Shown in pieces: positions 1-11,095 of a DNA stretch of 64,000 bases. The DNA is taken from assembly GCF_000764305.2 (NCBI RefSeq), contig NW_025944682.1:292711-356710 (forward strand). Direction: 5' to 3'. A model generated the notes under the pieces. The model searched no databases. It was not told where the DNA came from and saw nothing but the letters and a program-made list of their open reading frames with translations. Origin of the DNA: Hyalella azteca (lineage: Eukaryota; Arthropoda; Malacostraca; Amphipoda; Hyalellidae). The translations under genes were made by a program, and so were the position numbers. Each line of letters starts with the position of its first letter. The first letter of the stretch is position 1.

Positions 1-1708
1 TTTTACTCAATACTCAGCCATACATCGACAGGTTTGAGGTTTTTGTCGGACCACTAATTAACTGCCATGTCAGTTAGTCAGCCAAATTTTGCTAAATCTG
101 CAGTTAACTCGATTTAACTGGTAACTGTCTATGGCCCTATTAGCAATAAATGGCTAACTTGTCATTCTTCAACCCATGTTTTCGAAACAATTCGTATCAT
201 AATCGAAAAATTTGTTATGTCTTAAATAATTAAGACAAATCTCGTCTCTCGTTATGTCTCGTTTCAAATCTGTCCGTCTCGTCCCGGTTCATAATTTACC
301 GGGACACAAGTTTTAAAGTCCGGGATAGAAGTCTTGTCTCGGTTCATACGTTTATTCCGGAACAAATTTTACCCTCTGTCCCGTTATTTTTTTCCCGGAA
401 TTTTCTCGTCTTGTTTCGTCTGTCCCGGTTCATTTCGAGAAAATTATTTTGAGACGCAGGAGTCTAGGTAGAATATATATTAAATATCGAAACACCATGA
501 AACTAAAATTAAATGTAACACTTGTGCAGGGCTGACTTATGTATAGACTTTCGAGATAAAAAGTCACTAAATTTCTTTTATTGCTCGATCATATAATAAA
601 ATTGAAGTTCATGAAACTCGTCGGGAGTGGCGAGGTATAGTACCTACTTTTAAGTCGCCAACGATATTGACGAAGGGTACACTAAAGTTGCCATAGCCTG
701 GCGAGGTTACTGCAGCCTTTGCGTGAATAGCTCCTGCGTGAGGTACAGTAGAGAAAGACTCAAATTCACGAGGACCCAACCCTTCAACTTTTGTCTTTGT
801 TCAACAAATTAATAAAAAATGCTTTAAATATTGTTTTTGTACGAAAATAAAATCCAAGGAATAAATTTTTCTTCTGGCTACAATAATTAAGAGGATTCGA
901 ACTAAGCTTAAAATTCGTAAAAATTAGTTCTTTTCACTGTATCGAATATCGATGTTGGGAGGGCTGTTCATTCGCGCCTCTGTTCACCTCGATTCTAATT
1001 CATCGAAAAACGCACTTCAGAGATGAAGATTCCGTATAAAAAATTAGTCTGTTACCAAGTAGTGTGGCACACTAGTCAGCAATCTGAACAGAATTTACGA
1101 ATTTCCTTGTATGCAGCGTTAAGAATTTCTTTGAACCAAAAAAATGTAGTTCCCGACTGTAACAATGTAGATCTCTAACTCAACGGCCAAAAGAAAGAGC
1201 GTACTGCACCGCAAATAAAAGAACTCGACCGCTGAAAGGCTGGTGTGGGTAGAGTCTGACGTCAGACACTGTAAATATTGTAAGAAATAAACAACAGCCA
1301 TGAAACTACGTAACGTCGCAAACTTGCGACAAATAGAGAGAAAGGCATTACTGTATGCCGTAAACTTCATCAGATCAGCATCGTTCCTATTTGACAGAGG
1401 TCTTAGGTCGACTGAGGTTCTATTTTCTCAGCAATGTTCCTAAACGCCGCATCATAAATGATCGGGTCTCATTTGTGGAGGTCTTTCCTCACGTGAAGTT
1501 AATAGGACTGGGGCGTAAACGGCCTCATGTAAGAGTGGTTAATGGGTCTCGATCAAATGGCCTCTCAACAAGGGCTCAGAGAGCATCAATATTAGTGTGA
1601 ATATAGATTGCTCAAATTGATGATGTAGTAATATAAATGACTTACTTTCAAATCAATCTTATTTATATTCACCCTTGTTTCCACTTCTTAATGCAAATTC
1701 TTTAAGAT
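1..1708. other. No gene recognised; low-complexity GTCTCG/CCCGG-rich stretch
   Basis: I see no coding region with protein-like composition here. Between about 230 and 440 the words gtctcg, gtcccgg and ttcccgg recur irregularly, giving a degenerate pyrimidine-rich repeat. The short open frames at 1119-1370 and 1391-1600 have no recognisable motif and no splice or promoter context. Confidence 0.5.
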
Positions 1709-1975
1709 CTAAGGGCAAGGTGGCCTAGTAGTTACAGTTCAGAATACTGTGACTGGAGCAGTAAGATGAGGGTTCGATCTCGGCTACCTGCTACAGTTCT
1801 GCCCATACTTCTGGCCAAATCGGCAACGAGCGGCAGAGGAGCCGGGCGGTTAAGCGCATATCAGTATCAGAGCAGTGAGTTGCGTGATCGAGACATCAAC
1901 ATGCTGTGAAAATTCTGTGATGTTACGAATCGGTGACAGGTCTAATAGCCTACTGAACGCAGAAACCACTATATA
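1709..1975 (+). repeat. tRNA-derived SINE, copy 1
   Basis: The 5' part looks like a tRNA gene with internal RNA polymerase III boxes: an A-box-like tggcctagtag at 1721 and a B-box-like ggttcgatct at 1771. It continues into a body (about 1800-1975) shared with two inverted copies at 30.6 kb and 35.8 kb, for example gccgggcggttaag and gtgagttgcg. The body is not tRNA-like, so this is a SINE rather than a functional tRNA gene. It ends near 1975 without an obvious poly(A) tail. Confidence 0.8.
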
Positions 1976-2081
1976 ACTATTACTATATCTACCGTCACGA
2001 AGTTTTACCCCCCGCCATTGATACTGAAATATGTCGAGGTGAAAACTTTGTAATATTTATTTCCATATATTTATGTACATA

Positions 2082-2414
2082 CAGGGTGACACAAAAAAAA
2101 CAGAGCTCATAAAAAGTTGAATAATTTCCACAATACTCAAGTAATCCTGTTATTTGTTTCAGATTCATTAAGAAGACGGATTGATCTAAGAGTCTACCAC
2201 GTGTGAGCTTCGAGATGCCTTGGACTACAGAGCAAAAATGGAACATATCTTTGAGCGGCTGTAGAACAAAGAGTTTTTGTGGTATAGAATTGAGATTTTG
2301 CAGATGTTGGCTACATAGGTTGTACATAATTCCATAGAATTTTTGTTTCAAACTGAATAAAATTTCAGGAGTTATAAGACTTTTAGTGAGCTCTGTTTTT
2401 TTTGTGTCACCCTG
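2082..2414. mobile_element. Mariner-type MITE (333 bp, TA duplication)
   Basis: Perfect terminal inverted repeats of about 27 bp start cagggtgacac and run into an A-tract and cagagctca. They are flanked by TA on both sides (2080-2081 and 2415-2416), the target duplication of Tc1/mariner elements. Inside, on the plus strand from about 2214, a short frame begins MPWTTEQKW and later reads RTKSF, which resembles the N-terminus of mariner-type transposases. The element is therefore probably an internal-deletion derivative of an autonomous copy. It encodes no catalytic residues. Confidence 0.85.
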
Positions 2415-2416
2415 TA

Positions 2417-3290
2417 TTTGATTTTACTCCAGCCATGAAAAAATGAGAAGAAATATCGAATTAAGAATAAGACTATGCGTAACACGAAAACAATTGGTCA
2501 ATGTAAAACTAACGAAGGAAATTTAGATCAAGATATCGAAATAAAATAAAACAAAATCTTTAGATTGGATTGGATTTTGCATGTTTACGAAACTTTTACA
2601 TTCTCAGACGTTGTTTTTGAACATAAAATGGTATTCAATAGGATACAAACAAAATTAGGAAATATATAGTCATTTTTGCACTACTTTTTTAGAAGATTAC
2701 CAAAATATCGCGCGAAAATTACGTAACGTCGTATGAATACAGATTTAGTAAACTAAAAAATTGAACTTGTTCGGCAATAAAAATCGGCTTTGTATGGAAT
2801 TTTTCATTTCACCACATAATAGGTAAAGTAAAGATTTATAATCAGAGGATCATTTTATCAATTAGAAGAGATTTAAGTTTGGATCTCCTTGGGTCCTATT
2901 CATCCACGGGAAGCAATGGAAGTTTATTCATGTAAGTAAATTCTTCATCCAAGGAGTAAGTTAAGTAATACCAGGCTCGATAATTTTGATCAACTGGACA
3001 TCAGAATTTGGAATCTTCAGACTAAATAGATCTAGGTAAGGGTCGGGATCGGCAACAGGCGTCACAGGAACGGCGAAGTTTATACTGTTGAAGAAATTAA
3101 ACAAAATCATGGCATATGTATAGATCGGGCGCCTACAAAGCTTGATAAATGCAATGATTAAGTCAGTATATAACAATATTAAATCTCGTAAGAGTAATGG
3201 AACACACCTAAATCTATTCGGAGTTCAGTGTGTAGCCATAGTCACAACTGCTAGGCTTAAGGAATGAAACTAACGAAAGAGGAGTATAAA
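2417..3290. other. AT-rich intergenic DNA, nothing recognised
   Basis: No coding, RNA or repeat signature could be supported. Confidence 0.4.
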
Positions 3291-3359
3291 GTAGTGATTA
3301 GGAATTAGGAAAATAGAATAATATATGAGGGTAGGAGTAGAGAATTCAAATTTAGGGGG

Positions 3360-4060
3360 AGGAGCTCGAGCCGTTTAGCACGCGCGCGCGATACCGGCGG
3401 CGTATGTAAGAGCAGGGCAGTCGAGTGCGGCACTGCGGCTAGTCTAGGACGAGCAGTCAAATCAGTCAGTTCCGCTCCGGAGTTCGAGGCATTGAGCCCT
3501 CTCGTTGACCGAGTGTGCGAGGTATAAAGCGTTTGCAAGACAACCGCGACGGATCAAGACGAACACCCAGTATTAACTGCCGGTCGCCACAACGCGAGAC
3601 TTGTTATACGAACTCCTGCTGATTGTCACCGAAGTCAACTTCCACAAAGCAAGATATGAAATGTTTGCAAGTTACCCGCGACGAATTGTCACTGTTCCCC
3701 TCTTCCACGTTTTACTGCCGCAAGAGGGAAACTGAACGACGTATTCGACATCACCGAGAAAAGGAGTCACGACAAAATTGCTGTCGAGATAGTTTATTCT
3801 TGCAGTCAACGTCTACGAACTACGGAGAAGAACTACCCGACCTGCGAAGAGATTACCCTGAGTGGCCTTCATAGTCTCCTGAATCCCAGCGAAGAGAACT
3901 ACCACGATCGAGCCATCAGCATACTATAGTATACTAAATACCGCCAGTCGTCCTCGAGGAACACCGCTGGAATAAGTTCCCGGGGCTCGGACTCGCCAAG
4001 GGATTTTTCTTCCCCCCAACCCGGTGATGTACCACTGTGAAGATAGAATTATAAGCATTT
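3360..4060. promoter_or_regulatory. GC-rich block with TATA-like box; possible promoter or old LTR
   Basis: This block is much richer in CpG than its surroundings (for example cacgcgcgcgcgata near 3379). It contains a tataaag box at about 3523-3529 followed by a run of CG-rich sequence. Such composition fits a promoter or the U3-R part of an LTR. I cannot find a second LTR copy, TG..CA termini or an adjoining coding region, so the call is tentative. The 83-codon frame at 3623-3874 is rich in basic residues and matches no family I know. Confidence 0.2.
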
Positions 4061-4418
4061 CCGTGTAGCCACTTATGTTTAGCCTCGCTGTGTGGTTTCA
4101 ATTACAAGTAGGCCTATGTGCTCGTCATTTTCACCGTACCCAGTTCTGTGTAGGATGCCCTGCCTTTTTAGTTTATGAAGTTTGAAATAATTGTTTGTGT
4201 CTTTCTCCTTGTCAAGTCGTAGCTGCCAGCACGAGAACTATATAACGCGTCCTTATGCCCTCGGCGAAACCTGACAGTTAAGTTAATTAAGAACTCTACC
4301 GAAGATCGAAGGAAAAAGTTCATTCGTGCGATTGATAATACGACCATTATAGGTTTTGAAACATACAGTTTGAAAATAATAAATATAAATACCGATCCTC
4401 GCAACCACTTATATCTAT

Positions 4419-4510
4419 ATCAAGCATAGTTCAATCACTACGTAGAAATAAACTTAGTAGTAGTAGTAGTATCAAGCATAGTTCAATCACTACGTAGAAA
4501 TAAACTTAGT
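4419..4510. repeat. 52-bp tandem duplication with GTA microsatellite
   Basis: The sequence atcaagcatagttcaatcac and its continuation up to aaacttag occurs at 4419 and again at 4471, separated by a (gta)n run. It is a simple recent tandem duplication. Confidence 0.9.
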
Positions 4511-4859
4511 TTAATCAGTAGGAGGAAGGCTCACCAGAAAAGACAGGCAGGCCAGTAGGAGGTTCAAATGCACGGGAAAAAGTTAGAGGAATGAAACCCT
4601 AAACCTCTATCTACCTATACTAGACCGTAAGCAAATAACCAAAGTTAATTTATATCCACCTTAAACGTTTAAAATGGAGGTTATTCCCAGTCGTAAATTG
4701 TGGTAAGCCTAAGATAAATCCTACCTAGTTAATATACGAGTAAATAAATCCTGCTATAAAACACATTCACACAAAATTATGAGACAGTTAAATAATAGTC
4801 TCAGCAATGATTATGAGCCTGTGGTCGCTGAAGATGCGTAGTCCAAGAGTCAGGTCGCA

Positions 4860-5955
4860 GGTAAGATTAGAGATGTTGCTAGGTCGGCTGCCGGTACAAA
4901 TTTGAGCTAATTTGAATGTGCGCTACCTCGTCACCTGACAGCAATGCATCTGAAAGTTTTAATTTTTTACATGTAATCAAAGTTCTTATGGAGACATCGC
5001 GGGCAAGTCCAATGAGGACAGCCTTGGGTTTCGCAGCCAACCCGCATTGCCTGGATGGGCACCCGATCAGCAGCACAATCACGTCCACAAATCAAACAGA
5101 TGCTATCTTTCAGAACAAAACCGTCCTCACTGGATTGTCTAGGACGCTTGTTTCGAGATGATGAGGGGATGACATCGTCTTTCTTTTCTTGCCTGATGGT
5201 CTTGCGAGGAGCTGCTTTTTATCCTTTATTTTTAATTGCTTTTGTTTGTGACTCAAGGTCTGTTCGCACTTATCTGAAGTCATGACTCGCACTTTAGAAG
5301 AAATGCGCAATGGGCGGCGACGTCCAGAAAGAATTTCTTCTTCTACGAGAAAGAAGATACTCGCTAAATCCGAAGAAATTATACAGCTTGCCACAAAAGG
5401 ATTAGCTTACCACAAAAGGATTTTCGCCTGGCGAGTGAAGCTCTGCTGCAGGAGACTCCGGGGCAATGATTTCAATTTCACATTCCCCAACCGATCCACA
5501 TTCGTCTGAAATAGCAATGACCACTACTCGGTTCATGTAGTAATCCACTCTCCCACCTAGCTTCAAAGCTCCGGTGTGCACAGACGTCACATTGCTGGCA
5601 ATCAAAGCAGCGTCTTCCAAGTAGAGTGCTTTGAAGTGCTTGGTTGAGTTGGTTCATCCATAAGCTGACACTGACTTGGAGAGTTCTCTGGCATGATAGA
5701 TAAGTTAACGTCTGTGCTGGGGATCAATTAGTTATTGCAAAATTGGGACTTGTCAATTACGTTCGGGTTGAAGGGATGAATTCCGCACTTTCTGAATCCA
5801 GAATTGATATTTGAAGCCGTCATTGAATTTTCCAAAGCACTATTTAGCACATTCTTCTTTGCAATCCACAGGTTTCCTTGCACGGCTTGCCCAAGTATTA
5901 CGAGCTTTGAGAGAGCAGCTTTGAAATACTTGTAGACGGCCCACGTTTAATGGCT
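4860..5955 (-). pseudogene. Decayed pogo/Tigger-like transposase C-terminus with Cys-rich tail
   Basis: Read on the minus strand from about 5950 downwards, the frame gives a segment ending GFRKCGIHPFNPNVI (about 5790-5750). This is the hallmark C-terminal motif of DDE transposases of the pogo/jerky group (SGFR..GI.PFNP). Downstream comes a Ser/Pro-rich linker, then a Lys/Arg-rich stretch in 5110-5394, then a cysteine-rich module (about 5106-4990) with CLIC, CETQGCPHWTC and PRC spacing, which resembles a PHD-type finger. Several frame changes and stops interrupt it (open pieces at 5402-5620, 5110-5394 and 4879-5088), and the catalytic DDE domain upstream is missing. The family is known to tether C-terminal PHD-like fingers to pogo transposases. 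Its presence here is inferred from cysteine spacing only. Confidence 0.6.
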
Positions 5956-6910
5956 GACAGAGATGGGTAGTCGCGTAACTGTTCCTGACAGTTTCCGGGG
6001 AACTACCGAACTTCAGGTACGAACCTTTGGGTCATAAAATCGACCCTAAAAAAGCACCTTACTATGAGTGAAAGGCTAAAGTCCTGAATTTTTTCGTGAT
6101 ATCAAAAATTTTGACCTGCTGCATACAGGGACCCTGGTAATTCAAGTCAAAGTTGAAAACCCTCTAAATTCATGGCCTGAGGGGAAAACAAAGACACTTA
6201 CGTGCATCAGGTGACTAAATTTTATCTCGATTGAGAAGAGAAAATTACTGCAAACGCAGGAAAACGAGGCTCAACTTATTATGTGTCCAAAAGTGAGAAA
6301 TAATTTTCTCTCTATGATTTTCAAAATGGCCCTAGCTCTCTGCATTTAATATATTTGATGAGCAATGAAAAAGTAAGATGAACGGTGGTGTTAACGAAGC
6401 ATATAAGCTATAATGAATATTATTATTCTTCGATTGACAGGTTTTATAAAATTCCCTTCAGAACGTATTTTCCCTGACAGGTTTCTTACCTGTCAGGAAA
6501 GCTTCCCAAGTGGAACGCACCTTATAACTTGTCATTGTTGACAGCTTTCGTGACAGGTCCCCTGAACGAAAGAACCCCTGTGAAGACCGATGTACAGCTT
6601 CTACGCAGCCACAGGGATCAACGTTCTGCTTTGAGTTACGATTGCCTTATCTGTGTCTTGCATAACAGATAAATTAGTGCTCAAAGCAGTGCGGCCAATG
6701 TACACGGCATGCAACTCTAAACCACCCTTGTAGTTAGTGATCTGCATGGGTGGCAGGGTTTGAAGATATTATGTTGTTGTTGTTGTTGTTCAAAGCATGT
6801 TTTAAAGTGAGAATGCTTGTAATTAACGAGAATCCCCTATCTTCTCGTTTCAGATACTTTCAGATTTTGAAAGATTCAGATGATCAAAGAATCAGAGCTC
6901 AATGTATTCG
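5956..6910. other. Spacer between pogo relic and recombinase gene, with TGACAGG words
   Basis: No gene is recognised. The stretch holds the TGACAGG/CCTGTCA cluster (separate entry) and a (tgt)n microsatellite at about 6771-6790. It would include the promoter and 5' leader of the recombinase gene, but no TATA box or initiator could be picked with confidence. Confidence 0.4.
6430..6562. repeat. Cluster of TGACAGG half-sites, including a 10-bp inverted repeat
   Basis: An inverted repeat cctgacaggt-ttctt-acctgtcagg lies at 6473-6497. Further half-sites are ttgacagg (about 6434), ttgacagc (about 6539) and gtgacagg (about 6550). The same half-site builds the palindromes in the MITE at 12.3 kb and those near 20.05 kb. 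The cluster lies about 0.4 kb upstream of the recombinase gene and about 0.5 kb from the pogo relic, so it may belong to either. Confidence 0.6.
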
Positions 6911-7018
6911 ATGAGAGCTAAGAAAGGCGTTAGGCAACGCTCCGAAGACGGTGACGTTGAAGAGCAGCCTAGCCCCAAAAAGGCGCACTTGGAGACACCG
7001 GCCGCTGTTGATAGCGAT

Positions 7019-7089
7019 AGTGGTGGTGAAGAATGAATTGGCCAAGCCAGTGGCGATGGTGAAGAATGAATTGGCCAAGCCAGTGGCGA
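7019..7089 (+). repeat. 36-bp tandem duplication in exon 1 of the recombinase gene
   Basis: The words ggtgaagaatgaattggcca and agccagtggcgat occur twice in succession. Each copy carries the same in-frame TGA in the exon 1 reading frame (reading EE-stop-IGQASGD). The identical stop suggests that the nonsense change came before the duplication. Confidence 0.8.
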
Positions 7090-7230
7090 TTCTTTAGCCG
7101 GTAAGAATTTTACCTCAATGAAGCTATTAAACCAAATGACTGATATTAAAAATGCTTACAAGCTTTGTTTGATGCGTGGAAAATTAAGAGTGGTCTCTTG
7201 ATTTTCTTTTGCAGGTGGCTCACAAGACGA

Positions 7231-7334
7231 TACTCAGACTGATCGGGAAGAAGATCAAGATGAGAGTCTTCAGGTCGATGCACCTCAGACTGATCGGGAA
7301 GAAGATCAAGATGAGAGTCTTCAAGTCGAGGCAC
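7231..7334 (+). repeat. 51-bp in-frame tandem duplication in exon 2
   Basis: A 17-residue unit beginning QTDREEDQDESLQV is repeated twice in frame (units start near 7232 and 7283). The unit length is a multiple of three, so the duplication adds acidic sequence without disturbing the frame. Confidence 0.85.
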
Positions 7335-10300
7335 CTGTTTCGGAAGGTTAGTAGTCTATGTTACTGACTCTGATGCACTCAAATGGATTATGCAAAATGC
7401 CTCTCGATGATCTCAATTATGCTTTGGAACTCAAAATGTGTGCTTTGATTTCCCATTGCAGGCGACTCGGTTGTCCCCGAAACCGATGATGGGTTGCGCT
7501 CGCCTGATGATATATCGTCCGGTGATGATAGCTTTGTTGACAAAGCGTACCAGCCTGATAATATGTCGACGTCAAGCGACGACGACGAAAGTAGTGGTGA
7601 TTCAGAGCCAACTACTGAAACGGTATCTAAGAGATCTAAACGGCGAAGGCAGCTTCGAAGAAAGAAGGCCTTAGCCGAAGGGCGTCCTATGCGACGACCC
7701 AAGGGAACTATAAGCTCGTTCCCAGTGCCGCTGTTCAGTAAAGTTGGAAAGCAATTTAGCCTGAACCCTGAAGCCATAAAAAGCCGCCGTCGGCCGTCGG
7801 AGGATCGCAATGAAAGCCCTAAGTGGCGAATCATCCGATTCTGGCACGGGCGGAAGAATTCGTGCATACAAAGAAGGGCAACTGCGTCCTCCCCTCTCCT
7901 CTGCCACTCTTGACGGCGTTGACATTTACAAGAATGTTTGGGCAAGGGATCAATTGTTGCGCAAAGCCAATCCTTCTCCCTGCAAGAAGGAGCCCGTGAT
8001 TGGCCATACTACTGATGTTGAACTGGAGAAGTTACTCTTTGATGGTACTTCCATGCTCCAGGGTATAGAAGAATATCTTTTGAAGATCAAGATAAGAGCA
8101 GCCATCGATGATGGCTTTGCTACAGCAGCACGGTTAGTGATACTTGTTTGAATGTTGAATTGTTCTTGACTTATGAGATGGCAAATAATGCAATTTATCT
8201 TGACTTTTAGACTGATGGCATGCTCTTGTTTGTTCTCTTTGCAGCCAGGAGAAGGATGTGTCTGCGCGAACTGATTGTGAGGAAGAGGAGGACCTTGCAA
8301 ATGCACCTATTCGGGCAAGATTTAGAAGGACGCCCAAGCACATTGTAGACTCTGAGCAAGAAGAATGCCTTATACCATCCTGCAACGGCCAGGGGCTAAT
8401 GAAGCATATGCGTCGGCATTATGAGAAAGCCCATGATTTCTTGGCCGAAAAAGCCAAGATTCTACGAAGCTATCACCGTAACTTTAAGCGAGCTTAAGAA
8501 ACGGAAGGCAACCGAAACTAAATATGATGTAAAAGATATCCACGATCGATGTGATTTCATCATAAAGAATCTTGTATCAAAGACTGGCTTACCAACTGCC
8601 AGTAGTGGCTTGAGTCAGGCATGGTTGCCACAGTCTCTATTGAATGTTATTGTTGACGGACTTGGCCGTGGCAATGTTCTACGGGAGCAAAATGAGAGAA
8701 TTCTCTCTCGGTTTGTCATGCAACCTGACACAGATCAATGGGAGCTTCGACCAGCACTGCTGCTGGATCAAGCTCCGCCCAGTTGGAAATTTCCACTGAA
8801 GTTGCCAAAATTGGGCCCATACATAACGATTCAGAGAATGAAGTTGCTGAGGTTGACAAGCTATACAGACAGCGCAGCAAGCGCCCAGGTGAAACCGATG
8901 TGTTGAGATATATCACGCTATGCCCTCGATGCCATAGAGCATTTGCAACTTTCAAACTGAGAGCGCATCTCGAACACACAGAAAAACTGACACCGGAGGC
9001 AGTAAATGTTGCATACGACCAAGCTCGTGTCCACGAAGAGTTGGTCCGTTTAACGGGCAAGAATCTGAGCGGCCAAGGAGTCCACAAGTTTGTTCCACCC
9101 GAGGCTATCCAAAGACTGGTGAACAAGTTTACCAGGGGTCACATAGCCCGTCTCGAAATTGTCATGGTGCCTAGAAAAATCATCCCGCTCTCTCCCAGGC
9201 CAGGGAGAGAATTGCTCGAAAAGAGAGTTGGCACTCCTCTTGTGACTCAGGCTGTGGCCTATTATCAAGATGCACGATTTCAAGAAGCTTTCCCCAAGTT
9301 GCATCAAGTCCTTGACGACTTTCACAAAAGCATGCTGAATATGGATTCAAGCACCAAAGGAGAGACATCCGCAAGGAAAAGCTTTAAAGACTTCCTGGTT
9401 ATAATCTTTTGCTTTATTTACACCCTACCTCCTGATGAGAGGCCTGACATGGAGATATTGGAAATCCTGCGCAGGTGTAACCAAATTCTCCAAGCATACC
9501 GCACTGTTGTTGCCGGCAGCCTTCGCCAGGGCACTCACTATGGTAAGGCAAATGAAGTCAGTATCAACCTTCGCCATTTTTGTCAACAATATGTGGCTCG
9601 ATACTGAGAAGCTTGGGAACTTCTCATTTGGGAACGTGAAAGAGCTCGTGCACCAACACAACCTCATTGTGTTGCGTGACTACGAAACCACGCGGCACTT
9701 TGAGCCGGTCGATGAAAGGAATATCCGCACAATGATTACTGTTGAAGCCGTCAATAGGCTGCTTGACGCTCCCAAGATCGCCAACTTTTGCAACTTGGCT
9801 TTACGTTATTCTCAACTGGAGAAAGACGAAAGAGAAATAAGAATGCCTTGTTCCTCAGAGATATCCTCATAACAGTTATTGGGATTCAAAGCGCCAGGCG
9901 TTCGCTGGAAATGACGACCTATAATCTCTATTCATTCCGGCGTCCAGTCTTGGTCAAGGAAGGAAAGTACTGTGTGTACAAAGTCCGAAGGCACAAGACA
10001 GGTCGATCCATCCTATGTCACGTGGCTGTTCTTGGAATCTATGCCCCTCTGCTGAGCGCATACGTGCGTCTATATCGGCCAAAGTTGACTAATGACGAGA
10101 AGCCAATGTCTCCAGTCTTTTGCACGGCTCTCTCAACAGTGACTGAAGCCAGACCTCTGCTAGTGAGCACAGTTGGCCTTATAACAAACAAGGTCATGGT
10201 CAATGTGGCAGGTGTCACGGACCAGCCGCGCTTCACACTGAGGAAGAACAGAAATTTGGTTATCACTTTGACTAATGATTTACATCAACAAAATACCCCT

Positions 10301-10901
10301 CCTGCAAGGCGAATTGGCGCTCGTAATGGGGCATTCCTACGATACGGGCAATACCTTCTACACCGTGGGCTCCGTTGACGGCAGGCTCGACCGCGTCACG
10401 ACTCACATATGGCATGAAGTCTTCAAAAGATCCTCGTATAGAAGTCATTTTGACCGCTCTGAGATTGTTGGCTCTGCTAACGTCCCTGGTGAGAATACCA
10501 CAAAAAATTATGAGCTTGACCAAGTCATCATTAAGGACATTCAGGCCACTAAAGAAGCTAAGCTGGCCAAACTGAGGGAAGCGAGAAAATCCCGGGGCGG
10601 GCGGGCTAACTCCCAAGAGGATTCTGATGACGAATCGGAAGAAGAAGATGAAGTGCAAGAGAGCATTGCACTGCAGACAGAGCAAACCGAAGTCGATTTT
10701 GGAGTAGATTCTCAGGATGAGACTGATGAAGAAGGTGCGGACGATGTTGAGAAACAGGGTGACGTTTCAATAATAGCGCCTAAAGAAGCACCTGTTGGCA
10801 AAGGCAAAAAAGGCGGCAAGCATCAAACCAATAAATCTATGAGAAGAACTCGGCAATCAGATTCCCCTCGGATCTCTACTGATCCAGCGAGGCCTGCTGC
10901 T

Positions 10902-11095
10902 CCCTCTGATGTCGGTGAATCTCTCATGTCAGTAGCTCCTGCTACGCCCTCAGATGTCGGTGAATCTCTCATGTCAGTAGCTCCTGCTACGCCCTCTGAT
11001 GTTGCTGAATCTCTCATGTCAGTAGCTCCTGATACGCCCTCTGATGTTGCTGAATCTCTTATGTCAGTAGCTCCTGATACGCCCTCTGATGTTGT
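10902..11095 (+). repeat. 45-bp coding minisatellite (15-residue repeat) in the recombinase gene
   Basis: Four full units and one partial unit start at 10902, 10947, 10992, 11037 and 11082. They encode PSDVGESLMSVAPAT and its variants PSDVAESLMSVAPDT. Unit length is preserved in frame, and differences between units (Gly/Ala, Ala/Asp) show stepwise growth. The opposite strand is also open across the array (10823-11110), which is a by-product of the repeat. Confidence 0.95.

Noticed and set aside
1721..1790. tRNA gene
   Set aside because: A- and B-box-like words exist, but the sequence does not fold as a cloverleaf I can support, and it is followed by a body shared with two other copies. It is a SINE.
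3623..3874. Small basic protein gene near the GC-rich block
   Set aside because: No homology, no good start context, and composition explained by the local base bias.
4168..4404. 78-codon minus-strand ORF
   Set aside because: Low-complexity hydrophobic reading of AT-rich DNA, without motif or context.
7388..7945. 185-codon minus-strand ORF
   Set aside because: It lies opposite exon 3 of the recombinase gene. The plus strand shows phase-consistent splicing and charged-domain composition, so the minus frame is a shadow.
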